Part shown: positions 1 to 11,611 of the stretch, piece after piece
How the letters are laid out: each line of letters begins with the position of its first letter
Position numbering within the stretch: position 1 is the first letter of the stretch
Source of the DNA: Enoplosus armatus
Taxonomy: Eukaryota; Chordata; Actinopteri; Centrarchiformes; Enoplosidae
Direction of reading: 5' to 3'
Length of the DNA stretch: 64,000 nucleotides
NCBI RefSeq assembly: GCF_043641665.1
Contig: NC_092194.1
Location: 14,490,798 to 14,554,797 of the forward strand
Program-made: the position numbers and the translations under genes
The notes under the pieces: generated by a model
What the model was told of the DNA's origin: nothing
The model's database searches: none
The model's input: only the letters and a program-made list of their open reading frames with translations

Positions 1-1278
1 TTCTAATGAGCCCCTTAAAACAAAATATATTTTACCGTCTTGTAAAATTTCTGTAACAACTATCTGCTATAAAGGGGGTTGTAAAAATAAAAGTTGACAG
101 TAATCATCCGTTACTGTTTTAACATGAATTTGGATTTAAATTCTCAGCCTGATACTCATCCTGATGGCCTTTCAAATGTGTTCAAATCACTTTTTAGCTA
201 AAAGAAAGATAAAAGCAGAGAAATCTTTCCCAAATAAAACTTGTTTGGTTTATTATCCAGCATCTCACCAGCTTTGAATGATTACACACTTCATCAAAGA
301 AAGACAAATAGTGGAAATTATCACCCTGCGGTTCTACATTTTCTCAATTTTCAGTGACAGAAGCTGTTACAGAAATGGTATGCCATTTCAAAGCCAGTAG
401 GCCTTTGGGTTAGGGCCTTATTGTTCTCAAATTTCACTTTTATGTCAATTAGGCTAACATGTGGTGGTTGGACACTCGCTAATCCAATTGCAGCCGGGGC
501 GGGTTGTTGAGCCTGACTGTGGGAGAGTGATTCTATTGTTCTTGACGTCCCCACATTGGGGGCATGATTGTGGCCGATGCGTCCTGCCCTGATACAAGGC
601 GGCTGAGTCCTCAGAAGAATCAAAGGTTAGACGCTCTGTCTCCTGCCTTTGTCTTCGGCGGCTCATGCCGGCAGAGCAAAGACGCCTGTCTCCAACCTGT
701 GCCCCATCACACAATAGGCTTCTACATCACTTATTTACAAGCTGATGGCTGGCCCAAATTATATGATAATGTTTAGAGAGAGCGACTCCTTTGAACTGCT
801 CTGGGACATTGGCTGTGCATTGTTTCGCAGAGAGTGCCCTGTACATCATCGTGTCCTGATGTACAGGGTGCAAATATAAACAATTATTGAGATGGACAGT
901 GTAATCTGCATTTAGAAGGGTTTACTTTAACACTTTAATGTGTGAGTTAAAGAACTACAAATTTAGGTTTACATTTAATTGGTGTTAGGACAAAGATATT
1001 ATTTTTTTACTTGAAATATTTCTTGACTGGTATGTTACAACATTGGGTGATTTCTTTTAATGACAAGTCAGTTTTTCTTCTGGAGCATGTGCAGGCCCTC
1101 AGGCCCTCTAATGGCCGCCGGGCTTCTCTTTGATGCCTGCATATCAGCGTCAAAAGCAAGGGAGACCGCTAAAGGAGGAGAAGACGGAGAAGAATTTCAT
1201 TTTGAAGTGGCTGAAGGCAGAGGAGAAGGGGCTGAGGGTGGGAGGCACATGTATGTGTGTGTTCGGGAAGAAGAAGAA

Positions 1279-1295
1279 GGGGGGGGGGGGGGGGG
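1279..1295. repeat. G17 homopolymer
   Basis: Seventeen consecutive G after a GAA-type run; length is liable to sequencing error. Confidence 0.9.
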
Positions 1296-2154
1296 CTTTT
1301 CAGCAGCTTGACAGTGCAATTACAACAGTTCAACTGATCTCCCCCTGAAGATAACATCAGCCAGTTATGGTAATTGTCTTGCCTGTTCATTATCCCACTA
1401 CCCTCCACAAAGCGAGGATGCATGCTTATTAAACGGCCCAGAGAGGGACGTTTATATAAGGTCAGCTCACCCAGTGAGCCTGCAATTTAGTCCACCAGCC
1501 AGTCAGCCTTGAGTCGAGCCCTTAAAGTTTGTGTTTGGAGGAGGAGAAGCCTTCAGCAGCATCATGCCTCAAATCCCACGTGCTTCACTGAGTGTCGCCA
1601 GCCACGTGATTCTTAAGAACTTCAGGAAATAGATAGATAAATGTGAGTGTGTGTGAGTGAGTGTGTGTGAAGGGAGGTAAGGGGGTTGGGGGTCAATCAC
1701 AGAATGAGTCCTTAAAAACAGATTGAGGGCTTTGTCATTCCTATGTGACGTGCCATGCTGTCTCCTGTAAGTGCTCGTTCTCACGCAATTACAGGTGAGT
1801 CATTATGCAGCAGGTCTATTGACACTGCTCGACTAATTGACTGGGTGAAGTCTTCAAAAAGCTTTTTATTTGAACGTTCCACCATAAAAGCCGAGTGTTT
1901 ATAGTCAGTAAACCTCCCCGCAGGAACAAAGGAAGATGATCCTCGCTTGCATTGCCTTGTTTGAGTGGGTGCACTCCATACCTCTATCTCTGAAATCTTC
2001 CTTTTTTTCAAACCCCAGAGTTACCAGATGTTAGAGATCTAAATGTGTGTGTGTGTGTGTGTGTGTCTTTAAATCAAGCTTTCAGGTAAGTCACGTGACA
2101 CATTAGAAACATAATCTTAATCTATGAAAATTAGATTTTTGTGTGTCAGTAGAG

Positions 2155-2473
2155 TTAAAGGGATAGCTCAGTTTTTGACACGAGGTGACTGTAAATCCTG
2201 TGTTCAGGAGTTAGAGCCTGGTGTTGTAGCCTATAGCTGCACGTTCTCTTGTAAAAACAGCTCATTGGTGGTGTGATATGCAAAGGTAGCTCCCGTTTCT
2301 GAGAGACCTGACAGAAGAATTAAACAGCAAAAAGAATATAAAGTCTTATTGCTCACTGTAGCTTTAAATGTTTTATGGTTTTGTGAGCTGTGGCTCTTTT
2401 TTGTGTGATATTTTGCCAACTGGATGGGAAATCTTTGGTGAGTAAGTCAAAAATATCCACACTATTCCTTTAA
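2155..2473. mobile_element. Miniature inverted-repeat element flanked by TTAA (piggyBac-like MITE)
   Basis: The left end reads TTAAAGGGATAG...TTTTTGAC and the reverse complement of the right end reads TTAAAGGAATAG...TTTTTGAC, giving imperfect inverted ends of about 28 bp. TTAA is present at both boundaries (2155-2158 and 2470-2473), the target-site signature of piggyBac-type elements. The 319-bp interior has no transposase. The end sequence resembles a repeat common in percomorph genomes, by memory. Confidence 0.6.
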
Positions 2474-2649
2474 TGTTTTTATTCAGTTATGTTAACTAGT
2501 GCTACATAATGTTGAGGTCTCTCCTTTGGATCTTGTCTTTGACAATTTCATGTTTTTACAATGACAGCCAGGGGTGGTAGGGTAACAAAGGTGCTTCATT
2601 ACTGTACACAAGTTGGCAGTTTTGTACTTTGACTCAGGTCGTATCCACT

Positions 2650-2890
2650 ATGGCTGCAACTAACTTTTGTTTTCATAATGGCTTAATCTGTCCATATTTT
2701 TTTCAATTCATAATACAATGAATGAAATGTAAAAGCTCTTGTCACAAGCTCTGAAAGCACAAGGTAGTGTCTTTAAATTGTTTGTTTTTCTGACCAACTG
2801 TCCTAAACTCAAAGATATTCAATTTTAAATTATATAAAACGGAAAGAAGCAACAAATCCTCCCATTAGAGAAGCTGGAAAGAGCAAATAT
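2650..2890 (-). repeat. Interspersed teleost repeat, 'gcagccctaa' family, reverse orientation
   Basis: Reads tggctgcaactaac at its left edge, then a TAAT-rich segment and a 'gaccaactgtcctaaactcaaagatattcaattt' type core. The same order of blocks occurs at 48733-49036 and, inverted, at 4371-4870. It is degenerate and shortened. The transposon class is not clear from the sequence. Confidence 0.6.
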
Positions 2891-4370
2891 CAATGTATAT
2901 AATAATATATTCATAATTACTCAAATAATGTTTTGTCCACTAATGCAGATACTTTTGAAAATGTCTCTTTTTCACACTAAACCATAATGGATTTTACCCT
3001 TTAAAATGGAGCTGGAAAAACCTTTTGTCAGAGTCAAAATTGGGAAACAGCTATCTCATGTTGTAGTGTGGACAGTTAAAGAACCAACCTTTCTTTCACC
3101 CCCACCTCCTTTTGCGATCTATCATTTTGTACATCCAAACACGAGATACTACTGACATCTTTTTGTTTATCCTGTCGGATACCTTGATTGAGACTGAATG
3201 TAGTAGCTCATTAATCACTCTTTGCTCGGTTAACATGTAAAATTTACAACTCACCATTAAATCATTACCTGTGCAGATGTCTCACAATAAAAACCAAAAG
3301 ATATCTAAATGACCAAACACCTGTTGTGTGCTCAGCTAAATTAAAACCAAAATAGAGACAGAACAAAGGTTTAATCTGCTGAGACCAAGCTGAGTATCCT
3401 GAAATGTTTATTATTCTATCCATTCACAGCAGCTCCTGAGTGGATAATGGTGGTAATGCACAATTTGGTTGGTTTCAGTTTTGAGAAGTTCCAAAGAAAA
3501 CTGTCGAGCGCGAGGTCTTATTATCCCGAGTAGCTGGTGGAACACATGCAGCTCTTAAAATGTTCAAATATAATTTTTAAATACCTTGAACACCACCAAG
3601 GAAATTCTGCTCACCTCCATCATATTAGGGTGACGCCAGAAGATTTTAACAGCAGTGGAGATCTCAAAACCTCTGCAGGACTAGATACCACAAGGGTTAG
3701 AGTAAAATTTTTTTGTGGTTTGGTTGAACTGACCATTAAAGAAAAACAGCAGTGATACTCTGCTGTACAAGAAGATGTGTTTATGGCCTGTATTGAGGAC
3801 AGGATGCGTCACGCTGTGCTGTGCTGCAGTCCCAAACTGGAAACAGTTAGTCGATGCTCTCTTGTTCTGCTCTCTCTGTTTGGTAGAGAATCAGGAGGGG
3901 CTATTGTGATGATAGCTCATGTCAGTGCTGCTCGAGGTCACGGCCTCTTGTTTCACTCTCCCACTCATACTTCCACACACACACACACACACACACATTC
4001 TTTCTTATACTCTCTTTCAGGGTATATCATTTTTACACAAAGACACGCGCACATTCATGCACAGGTCTGAAACCTTAGACCCTTCCCGCTGTCCATCTGT
4101 AGGGGTTATCTGTGTGACACCTCCTCTCACCCCCGTCTGTGACTCATCTCCACTCATCACGCACACCTCGACGCTGGCACATGGCAGCCGGGACGCTCCA
4201 CGGTGCATTTAAGGGGATAAGGCCGTCATCGATGGAATACTTTGACCTCGGGGTCACGGGCACAAAACGCATACACACAGACACACGGTGCAGGTAGTGA
4301 TGGGTAATAGTAGAGCAGAGTTTTACTCCTCACGGTTCAGACACAGGTGATCATAAAAGCAAGTGCTGAA

Positions 4371-4870
4371 ATAATTAGTTGACAGAAAACTAATTTTGAT
4401 AAGCGATTAAAACCCCTTAAATATCAGCTGCCTCAGTATATGTTATCTTATTTGGGATGGCATCTGGTTAAATCACTTGAAAGTCACATGACTCTATGTC
4501 TAAACCATTTTAAGATTCCTATTTCAATGAGTGAACTGATGTGAATGGGGTTTAGTATCACTTAGACTGAATTCTGACTTTTTGATCGTAAACTCAATGA
4601 TAAGATGATAGAAAAATCAGACGAAACCAAGACAATGGCTTTAATCAAAAGGGCTTGAGAACAGAAACCATTTTAATGGGTATTTTTTGGGGCTTTGAAA
4701 TATCCTTCGTTTTTGGACAAAACGTGTAATTTTAAGATTGGTGGGACATGTCTGAAGATGTCAAAATTGAGATTTTTCAGTATTTTCTGACATTATACAG
4801 CCTAAATGATGAATTGAAAAATAATCAACAGATTCATTAATAATGAAAATAATTGTTAGTTGCAGCCCTA
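4371..4870 (+). repeat. Interspersed teleost repeat, 'gcagccctaa' family, forward orientation
   Basis: Starts ataattagttgacagaaaac and ends ttgttagttgcagcccta, with the middle block tttttggacaaaacg and the 'ttttcagtattttctgacattat' block in the expected order. It is the fullest copy of this family in the window, about 500 bp. Confidence 0.7.
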
Positions 4871-5018
4871 TTTTGTATCAGGTCACTTTCTTAACATTAA
4901 GGACAAAGAAAACACACTTGTTGCTAGCCAAAAGACGTAAACTAAAAACACTGTGATTTTGATTGACAGTTGTTAGGGTTTTGCTCATTCTCACCCTCTT
5001 TGGGCGTCCTTTAATTTA

Positions 5019-5020
<2 letters not shown>

Positions 5021-5075
<55 letters not shown>
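5021..5075. repeat. (GT)27 microsatellite
   Basis: Uninterrupted GT dinucleotide run. Confidence 0.97.
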
Positions 5076-5077
<2 letters not shown>

Positions 5078-8000
5078 GGCTTGTCTTCACATGCACACTT
5101 AAGTACGTGTGCACAGTTACAAATATGCAGTTTGCTCGCTCCGTTCAGGCACCGCTGGTGTCTGTCAGTGGTGTTAGAAGAAAAACAATGAAGGCCTCTC
5201 AAAAAAAGCTTAATAACAGTAATTGCTGCCTGAGTGATTAGAAAGAGTATCAGATATTTCCATCTTGACAACTGTTCCCAAACAAAGCGTACAGGAGGGT
5301 CGGGGGCACGGAGTGTATGCAGTGGGGGTAACACACTGACTATGTGATTAAACCCCCTCGACACTCGTTTCTCTCACCAAGCCTCCCCGACTGGGAAGGG
5401 ATCGCAGTGGAAATTTCCACTTGTCGAAGAAACAACCTGCGGGTTTAAAATTTGGTGTCAAGTGCCAGTGTCGCTGTGTGGACGGAATGCTTCTTTTGTG
5501 GGCGAGTCTCTGGTGTAATTTCGGGCAGGGCAGGGTGTCCCTGCAGTAGGCCTTTCTTCCTCGAGCCCTGTGCAGTTTCATTAGATACGGCTAATGAAAA
5601 GATGGCTGCTGGACAGCCCGGCCCCCCGATGGTCTGTATTTAGAGCCCCCGCCTTGCATCTCCTACTGAACAGGTGTGCTGGCTGGCCCTCCAGCACTAC
5701 AGCACCTCACTGAAAACACTTCATCCTCATCGTCTCTTTAACAGGCCATGAAGTGTGATTTTCACAAGTTCATTTTACAACATTATTTTCATTTAAAGCA
5801 AGTTGTTTACTTCCATTACTGTTTTTTTTTTATAACTTTGTTTTTTATTGTCTAAACACAAAAGTAGAGTCCTCCTTCTGTTTCCTGTTAGAGTAAACAC
5901 ATTTGTTTACTCTTCATTCTGATACCAAGATGTCTGAACCAAGAATATGAAATAAAACATGGTTTGTAAAGTGTATTTAGGTTTATTTATGGTTTATAGT
6001 TGATAGTCTCGACCATAACATACATTTCCGTTACTGTATGTTAACAGAAAAGCATTATACATATATGTGGCAATTCTCTGCTGTAATGGCACACCTTTTG
6101 TGTTATATACACACTTTTATAGTGTTTTTTGTCATGTACTATATTTTATTGTTTCTTTTCATGTAGCTTGCAACTGCATTTTTGATGTATTACTGTCTTT
6201 GTACTACCACTCTGAATTAGTTTTCATTATATACTTATTGAATTGGTATTGGTTTTGAGATGTTTATTCCTCTGTAGTCGTTAGATGGTTTACTGCATGC
6301 AGCCTATTGGTATAAACATGGGTTCAGTGACTATTTCTAAACCTGATGAAGATCCAACTGGGATCAAAACATCATTATCTAGTCAAATACATTTCATGGT
6401 TTTGGAATCAGTGTGAATCAGTTGAGAAAAGAATCGAAATATATGGATGTAGCCATTTCATAAATTCTTCTTTCATATGAATATTCATTGCTCCGCAGAC
6501 TGTTTGTTTTCTTGCTTCTAGTAAAAACAAGTGGCAACATAAAGTGTCACATATTCTCTGATCCTCATCTTTATTTACACATATGGCAGGAAATTAAAGA
6601 CAGTGAGCAAAGCGAGTATCCCTCATTTAACAATCTCCACTGCTCTGAAGCCTCTGGCAAACTGAGACGTTGTAAAAAGCCTCCTGTAATTAGACAAAGC
6701 TGTTTATGCACAACTGCTCCGTCTCATTCCCCCATTCGCTCCCCTATGAAACACTAATTTGCCTTTCAGCGTGATAATAGTCGATATACAGCGTGGTGTC
6801 ATCTAGTGACAGCTCATTGTTTTGCTCTGGTTAGTTACAGAAGCCTATTCTGGCTACTGGCAGCTTCTCCCTTTTCAGGTGCATAAATATCTGAGAAAAG
6901 AACTGGTGTTTGGCTGGAGCGCGGCCGAAGGTAGATCTCAGTGTTTATTTGCTAACAGACTCCCTCTGTGTTCATACGCTGACCCTTTGTGTGGCTCTCT
7001 GAGAGGCAGGTGGATTGTGCCTCTGGCTTGTGGGCTACAGTTTGAAAGCAACAACGTGAAACCGGAGCTGTAACGCGACCCTGAGGCAATTAGGCCCACA
7101 ATGAGGACGTTTTTTTCGCATTCACTCCTTTTGTGTTTCTAAATACTATTTAAGCGCAAAATAAAATGAGGAACCCTGGGTGCTTTGGCAGAGACGCTGA
7201 GGAAAATGTACAACCAGGTAGCAAATCAGCAACAGATTAAGTTTTTGTGCCTGAGCGATGGCTTCTTGTTGTACATAAGTTGAGGGAGTTGCTCCAACAC
7301 ACAACACGTCTATCCTTTGAAGTTGCCGACCTTGTTGTCCTGCATTTTTTTTAAAGTGCGTGTTTAAGCAGTGAGGGGATTTGGACGCAAGACTAATGGA
7401 ATCCATTTTGGGGGAGTTCATAGACAGATTGTGGAAGCGGGAAAGGTGCAAGAAGGGCAGGAAGAGAGAGAGAGAGACCCTGCAGCTCCTTCCCTCCTCC
7501 TTCTCTCCCTCCTCCCTTCCGTTGCTATATACCCTTCCCTGAATGGAGTGTGTCTACCGGATCTGCCCAGGATGAAATGTCATATCTTAGACTGATCCTT
7601 ATCTCTTAATCGCTTCCTTTGTCTCCCATGATTCCCCAGACCCTCCCTGACTTCCCTCCTCGGACACGGCCCTTTGATGTGTCAGCCACGGTTAGGGACG
7701 CTGGGGGTGGGATATTTGTGGTGTGTGCATGCATGTGTGTGTGTGTGTTGGCGGTCTGGTTCTGCTCTGAGCTAACAAGAGCCCCAGAGGTTATCAAGAT
7801 TCGATGTTGGAGGAGACTACTAACGGTTGGTGCTTTTTGTGTCTCTTTGCAGTGTTGAATGCAAAGAGATGGTGTGTGTGTCGTTGCGTGCATATGTGTA
7901 TATGTTCCTGTGTGTCTGAGAATGTGTGTGTGCACTGGAGCGCAGGAGTAATGTGTAACATAGACAGTACTGTGTTCCTGTGTGTGTGTTCATGCATTTA

Positions 8001-9491
8001 GATGACTCCACTTGGGGTAAAATCCTAAACTGATGACACATCGGCCTCACAAACTTTCTCTGGGGCTACAAGCAGATGTTTGCATGGGCCACAGACAGTC
8101 AAATTTAACACAAATGCTTGAACTATCAAAGAAATAGTGTAAAAAGTATGAAAAACAGATAAGCACATTGAAAAAGCCTCTGGATATCACAGACTAGTAC
8201 AAGTGAGTCTGGGAAAATGGGGACATTTCTATTACATGTTATTTACATCCTGTCTAAAATAGGCACGAAAGATATCCTACCAAGTTATTTCGATCATATA
8301 CCTCAACAACTATTGTAGAAATTTCCATGATTTTTTTGTACAGACAAATGCTCCTCAGAGGATGAATCCCCCTGATTTGGTGTGAATTCAGCCTTAGCCT
8401 TGACTAAATGCACTGCTGTTCTTGCTGTAATGCCAGATATGTTGGCTAGGCTCTTTAACTTCCAAATACACTGTATATTTGATTTTACCGGGTCTGCAAG
8501 AACGTTAGACTTGAGATAAAAAAGACAAAACATTGTTCAATTCCCCAAACTGAAAGCTGCTGATCTAACAGATACAGTAGGTTTAATGTTTTTGCCCTCC
8601 TTGCCTCCAGTTGGCCCTGGACATCCTGTATTCACAGCGCTGATGAAGTTTCCATATTTATACGCAGGTTTAAATAATTAAACAAGAGAAAAGATAGGGT
8701 GGCCTGTGGTCTAATCTAACACACAATAGATCTAATATTTTTGACCTCCCTACCTCCAGATGACCCAGTATTCACTGCTCTAATGAACTTTCTGTGTTTA
8801 TCTGCAGGCTTGAATAATTCCAGTGACCTGCAGATGTTTAGCTCAGCGTTGCACAATTCACGGAAACTAGTATTGAAAGTGCAGATTTAACTTTAAAACA
8901 TCAAGGAAGCTTTATTTTTTATTCAACATTTCGAAATTGTGGTGTGTGTAAAAAAGTTTTCACATTGGTGTGAACCATGGTAGAATTATAATACAGTAAA
9001 GATACAGCAGAAACAGGCCTCAACAAATGGTTGAAAAGGTTCTTTCAAATTATGTAGTACAGTTAGTTATAGATTATACCGGACAGTACTTATAAAATGA
9101 CAGTGCCTATAAAATGTATGCACAACTTGCAGCTGAGTTCAGTCCTCTCATAACTTAGATATTTACATATAATAATCATATACACTTACTTCTTACTTGC
9201 TGGAAGATTTTTCACTTCAAGGTATTATTGCACTCCTTAACAGGCTTTTTTTATGCTGGCAAGGGAGAAATGTAGCTTATTCTATTTCAGCATTTTAGTT
9301 GGTCGGTATAATGGAAGCAGGTGAGTTCACCAAGATTAAATGTCAATACAAGAGGAATGAAATAGAAAAACAAGGCAGAGGGAGTACAGCCAGACCTCTT
9401 TTTTGAGATTCATTTGGGTGACTGGAGGATGGCTCCTTCAGGATCGTCAAAAATGCTGCTGCTTCTGCTTTCCCAGATCTCCACTGGGAAG

Positions 9492-9496
9492 GTGTG

Positions 9497-9531
<35 letters not shown>
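9492..9531. repeat. (GT)n microsatellite
   Basis: About 40 bp of GT/TG, with one C interruption (tgcgtg). Confidence 0.95.
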
Positions 9532-9535
<4 letters not shown>

Positions 9536-9845
9536 AGTTGGTGAATGTGTGTGTGTGAGAGAGAGAGAGCAAAAGAGACGGACCGTGAGAAAAAGAAGAG
9601 GAGAGACAGAGACAGGGAGAGCTTGTTTGAAAAGGCTCGTATCTTCCAACGCATCTTCGAGCCGATATATGCAGCCATATCTTTAAACATGTGACTGTGT
9701 TTGAGTGGGAAACGTACGTGTGTATCCTAACACGGCTCATTGTTGTCTGGTTGGCTCATTTTGACGATCAGACTCCCAGAGGCTCATTCTTCCGTCCCTA
9801 AAGGAATCTCGGGCTGAAGCCGTGGGTGATGGGGGCACATTGTCT

Positions 9846-9863
9846 GCACCCTCTGGTGGCAGG
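9846..9863 (-). promoter_or_regulatory. CTCF-like site, reverse
   Basis: On the minus strand this reads CCTGCCACCAGAGGGTGC, close to the CTCF consensus GCCACCAGRGGGCGC. Seen by eye only. Confidence 0.4.
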
Positions 9864-11035
9864 ATGCAACAGCACAACCTCCTTTTGTGTGTGTATCTGT
9901 GTGTGCACAAAGGGTGCTTGTGCGTCTACGTGTTAATCTGGAGACAGTAAAAGAACATGCTTCCTCAGGTGAGAGCACAATACTGTGTGTTTGTGTGGGG
10001 AGGCCACCCAGCATCAGCTGCATATCCTGACAAAGATAGGAGACCTGGCTTACAATTAGAGGTTTTTGCTTCAGCCAAAAGCAACATTGTTCACTTCAGT
10101 GAAAGAGCGGGGCCCTCACTGGGTCCTGAGCCACCTGGAGATGAAGGAGGGTGGAGGCCGGTGGAAAGTAGAGAGAAGAATAACAGCATTAGTGTCAGAA
10201 TGAAAATGTCACCAAAAGAACAGATTCATCAACATGTAGTGGTAAGGCTATTATTATTGTCTCCCATGCAGCCTGGCCTTTTCAAACCCTGGGTGCATTT
10301 TCAAATGACGGAGCAGCATTGTTTCAGCCACTGGTATATCTGTGTGTATTTGCACATCCAAGCTGGTGTAGAGAGAAAATAAGCCAGCACTTTCCTCCAG
10401 ATTTAGGTCTAAGCTTGAATAAACTCTGACACTCCCTCCTTTGCGAGTGATTGTCAAGAGGCTGTTTGTTGCTCTTGGCATGAACGTACACAACTGTATA
10501 CATTTAGCTGTGGATGTTGGGGCATTCAATAGTGAGATCATTAACATATGGGCCGAGCCGTTAAGGCCTGCACCCATGGGCCCTGGGGGACAGCCTGGCT
10601 GTGTAAGTGAATACTGATCATATACTTCAGATATTATTACCTCTCCCTGTGTGGAAAAGGCTTGTTCACTAAGTATTTAAACCAGAAACTGAGCAGGTGA
10701 TAGACAAGCAAACAGAGCAGGCAACATGCATTTGTATTAGTAGGAATTTTTCCTGAGAAAATAAAAAGATTTCAGGCGTTACCCAAGGATGAGGATCTGT
10801 ATCTGTCTTTGATTATGAACTTATGACTTTTATCTATGCAAGATTACAAAACTACGAAAAGTTTGCCCACTATAGTGTATAGGGTTTACTGACCTTCTTT
10901 TTTTTTTAAAGCATTTTGTTGCTACAACCGTAACCCAAAGACTTGGAAAAGAGGAAAAACTGTGAAAGCGTACAATTAAACATTTCAGCCAGTAATAAAA
11001 AAGGAGAGGAACAGTCACACCAAACAAACAGACCT

Positions 11036-11049
11036 GTTGCCTTGGTAAC
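11036..11049. promoter_or_regulatory. Palindromic RFX X-box
   Basis: GTTGCCTTGGTAAC matches the full RFX consensus GTNRCC-N2-RGYAAC. A one-sided version, GTTGCCTTGGAGAC, occurs at 46327-46340, about 230 bp upstream of the lbh TATA-like box. Confidence 0.5.
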
Positions 11050-11561
11050 GGACATAGCCCCTGCTGAGGTGGTGCATATGGGCCCTCCAGGCTGTCAGAA
11101 GGAGGTATCAGAATGAGCTATATCTAGAAACTAGAGGACCACTGGAGGACTGAGCTGGAGTAGTTTAGTTTTGGTTCTAGTGTCCTGCAAGAATCTGAGG
11201 AAAAGGTAGAGAAGAATAGCATCCTAATGAAGACCAGGCTGTCCCGGAGGATGGTCGGCTCTATTGGATACAGCAAGGGGGTTTCCAAAACACTCGCATT
11301 CATTTGTCCTTTACGTTTTTGGAGACATGTTGCAGTGTGAGTTCACACAAGCTCCTGCCACATGTAAGCCTTTCCGGTGTTTTTTGCCAATCCAAGATGC
11401 TTTAATGATAAATGAGAGAAGGTGCAGCTGAAAGGTGCAGGTTCTGGCTGTGGTGTGATGAGTTTACTTTAAACAGGCCAGGTAGAAAACATGGCGACAA
11501 TCTTGGTACTGGATGGGACAGACACATGACTAAGGCACTCCGTTTGACTGGTCAACACGTG

Positions 11562-11572
11562 GTGTGTGTGTG

Positions 11573-11603
<31 letters not shown>

Positions 11604-11611
11604 ATTTGTGT
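11562..11611. repeat. Interrupted (GT)n microsatellite
   Basis: TG run broken by tttg and tatttg. Confidence 0.9.

Noticed and set aside
9957..10382. 141-codon plus-strand frame
   Set aside because: Composition and lack of any known motif suggest a chance open frame; no paired exon found.
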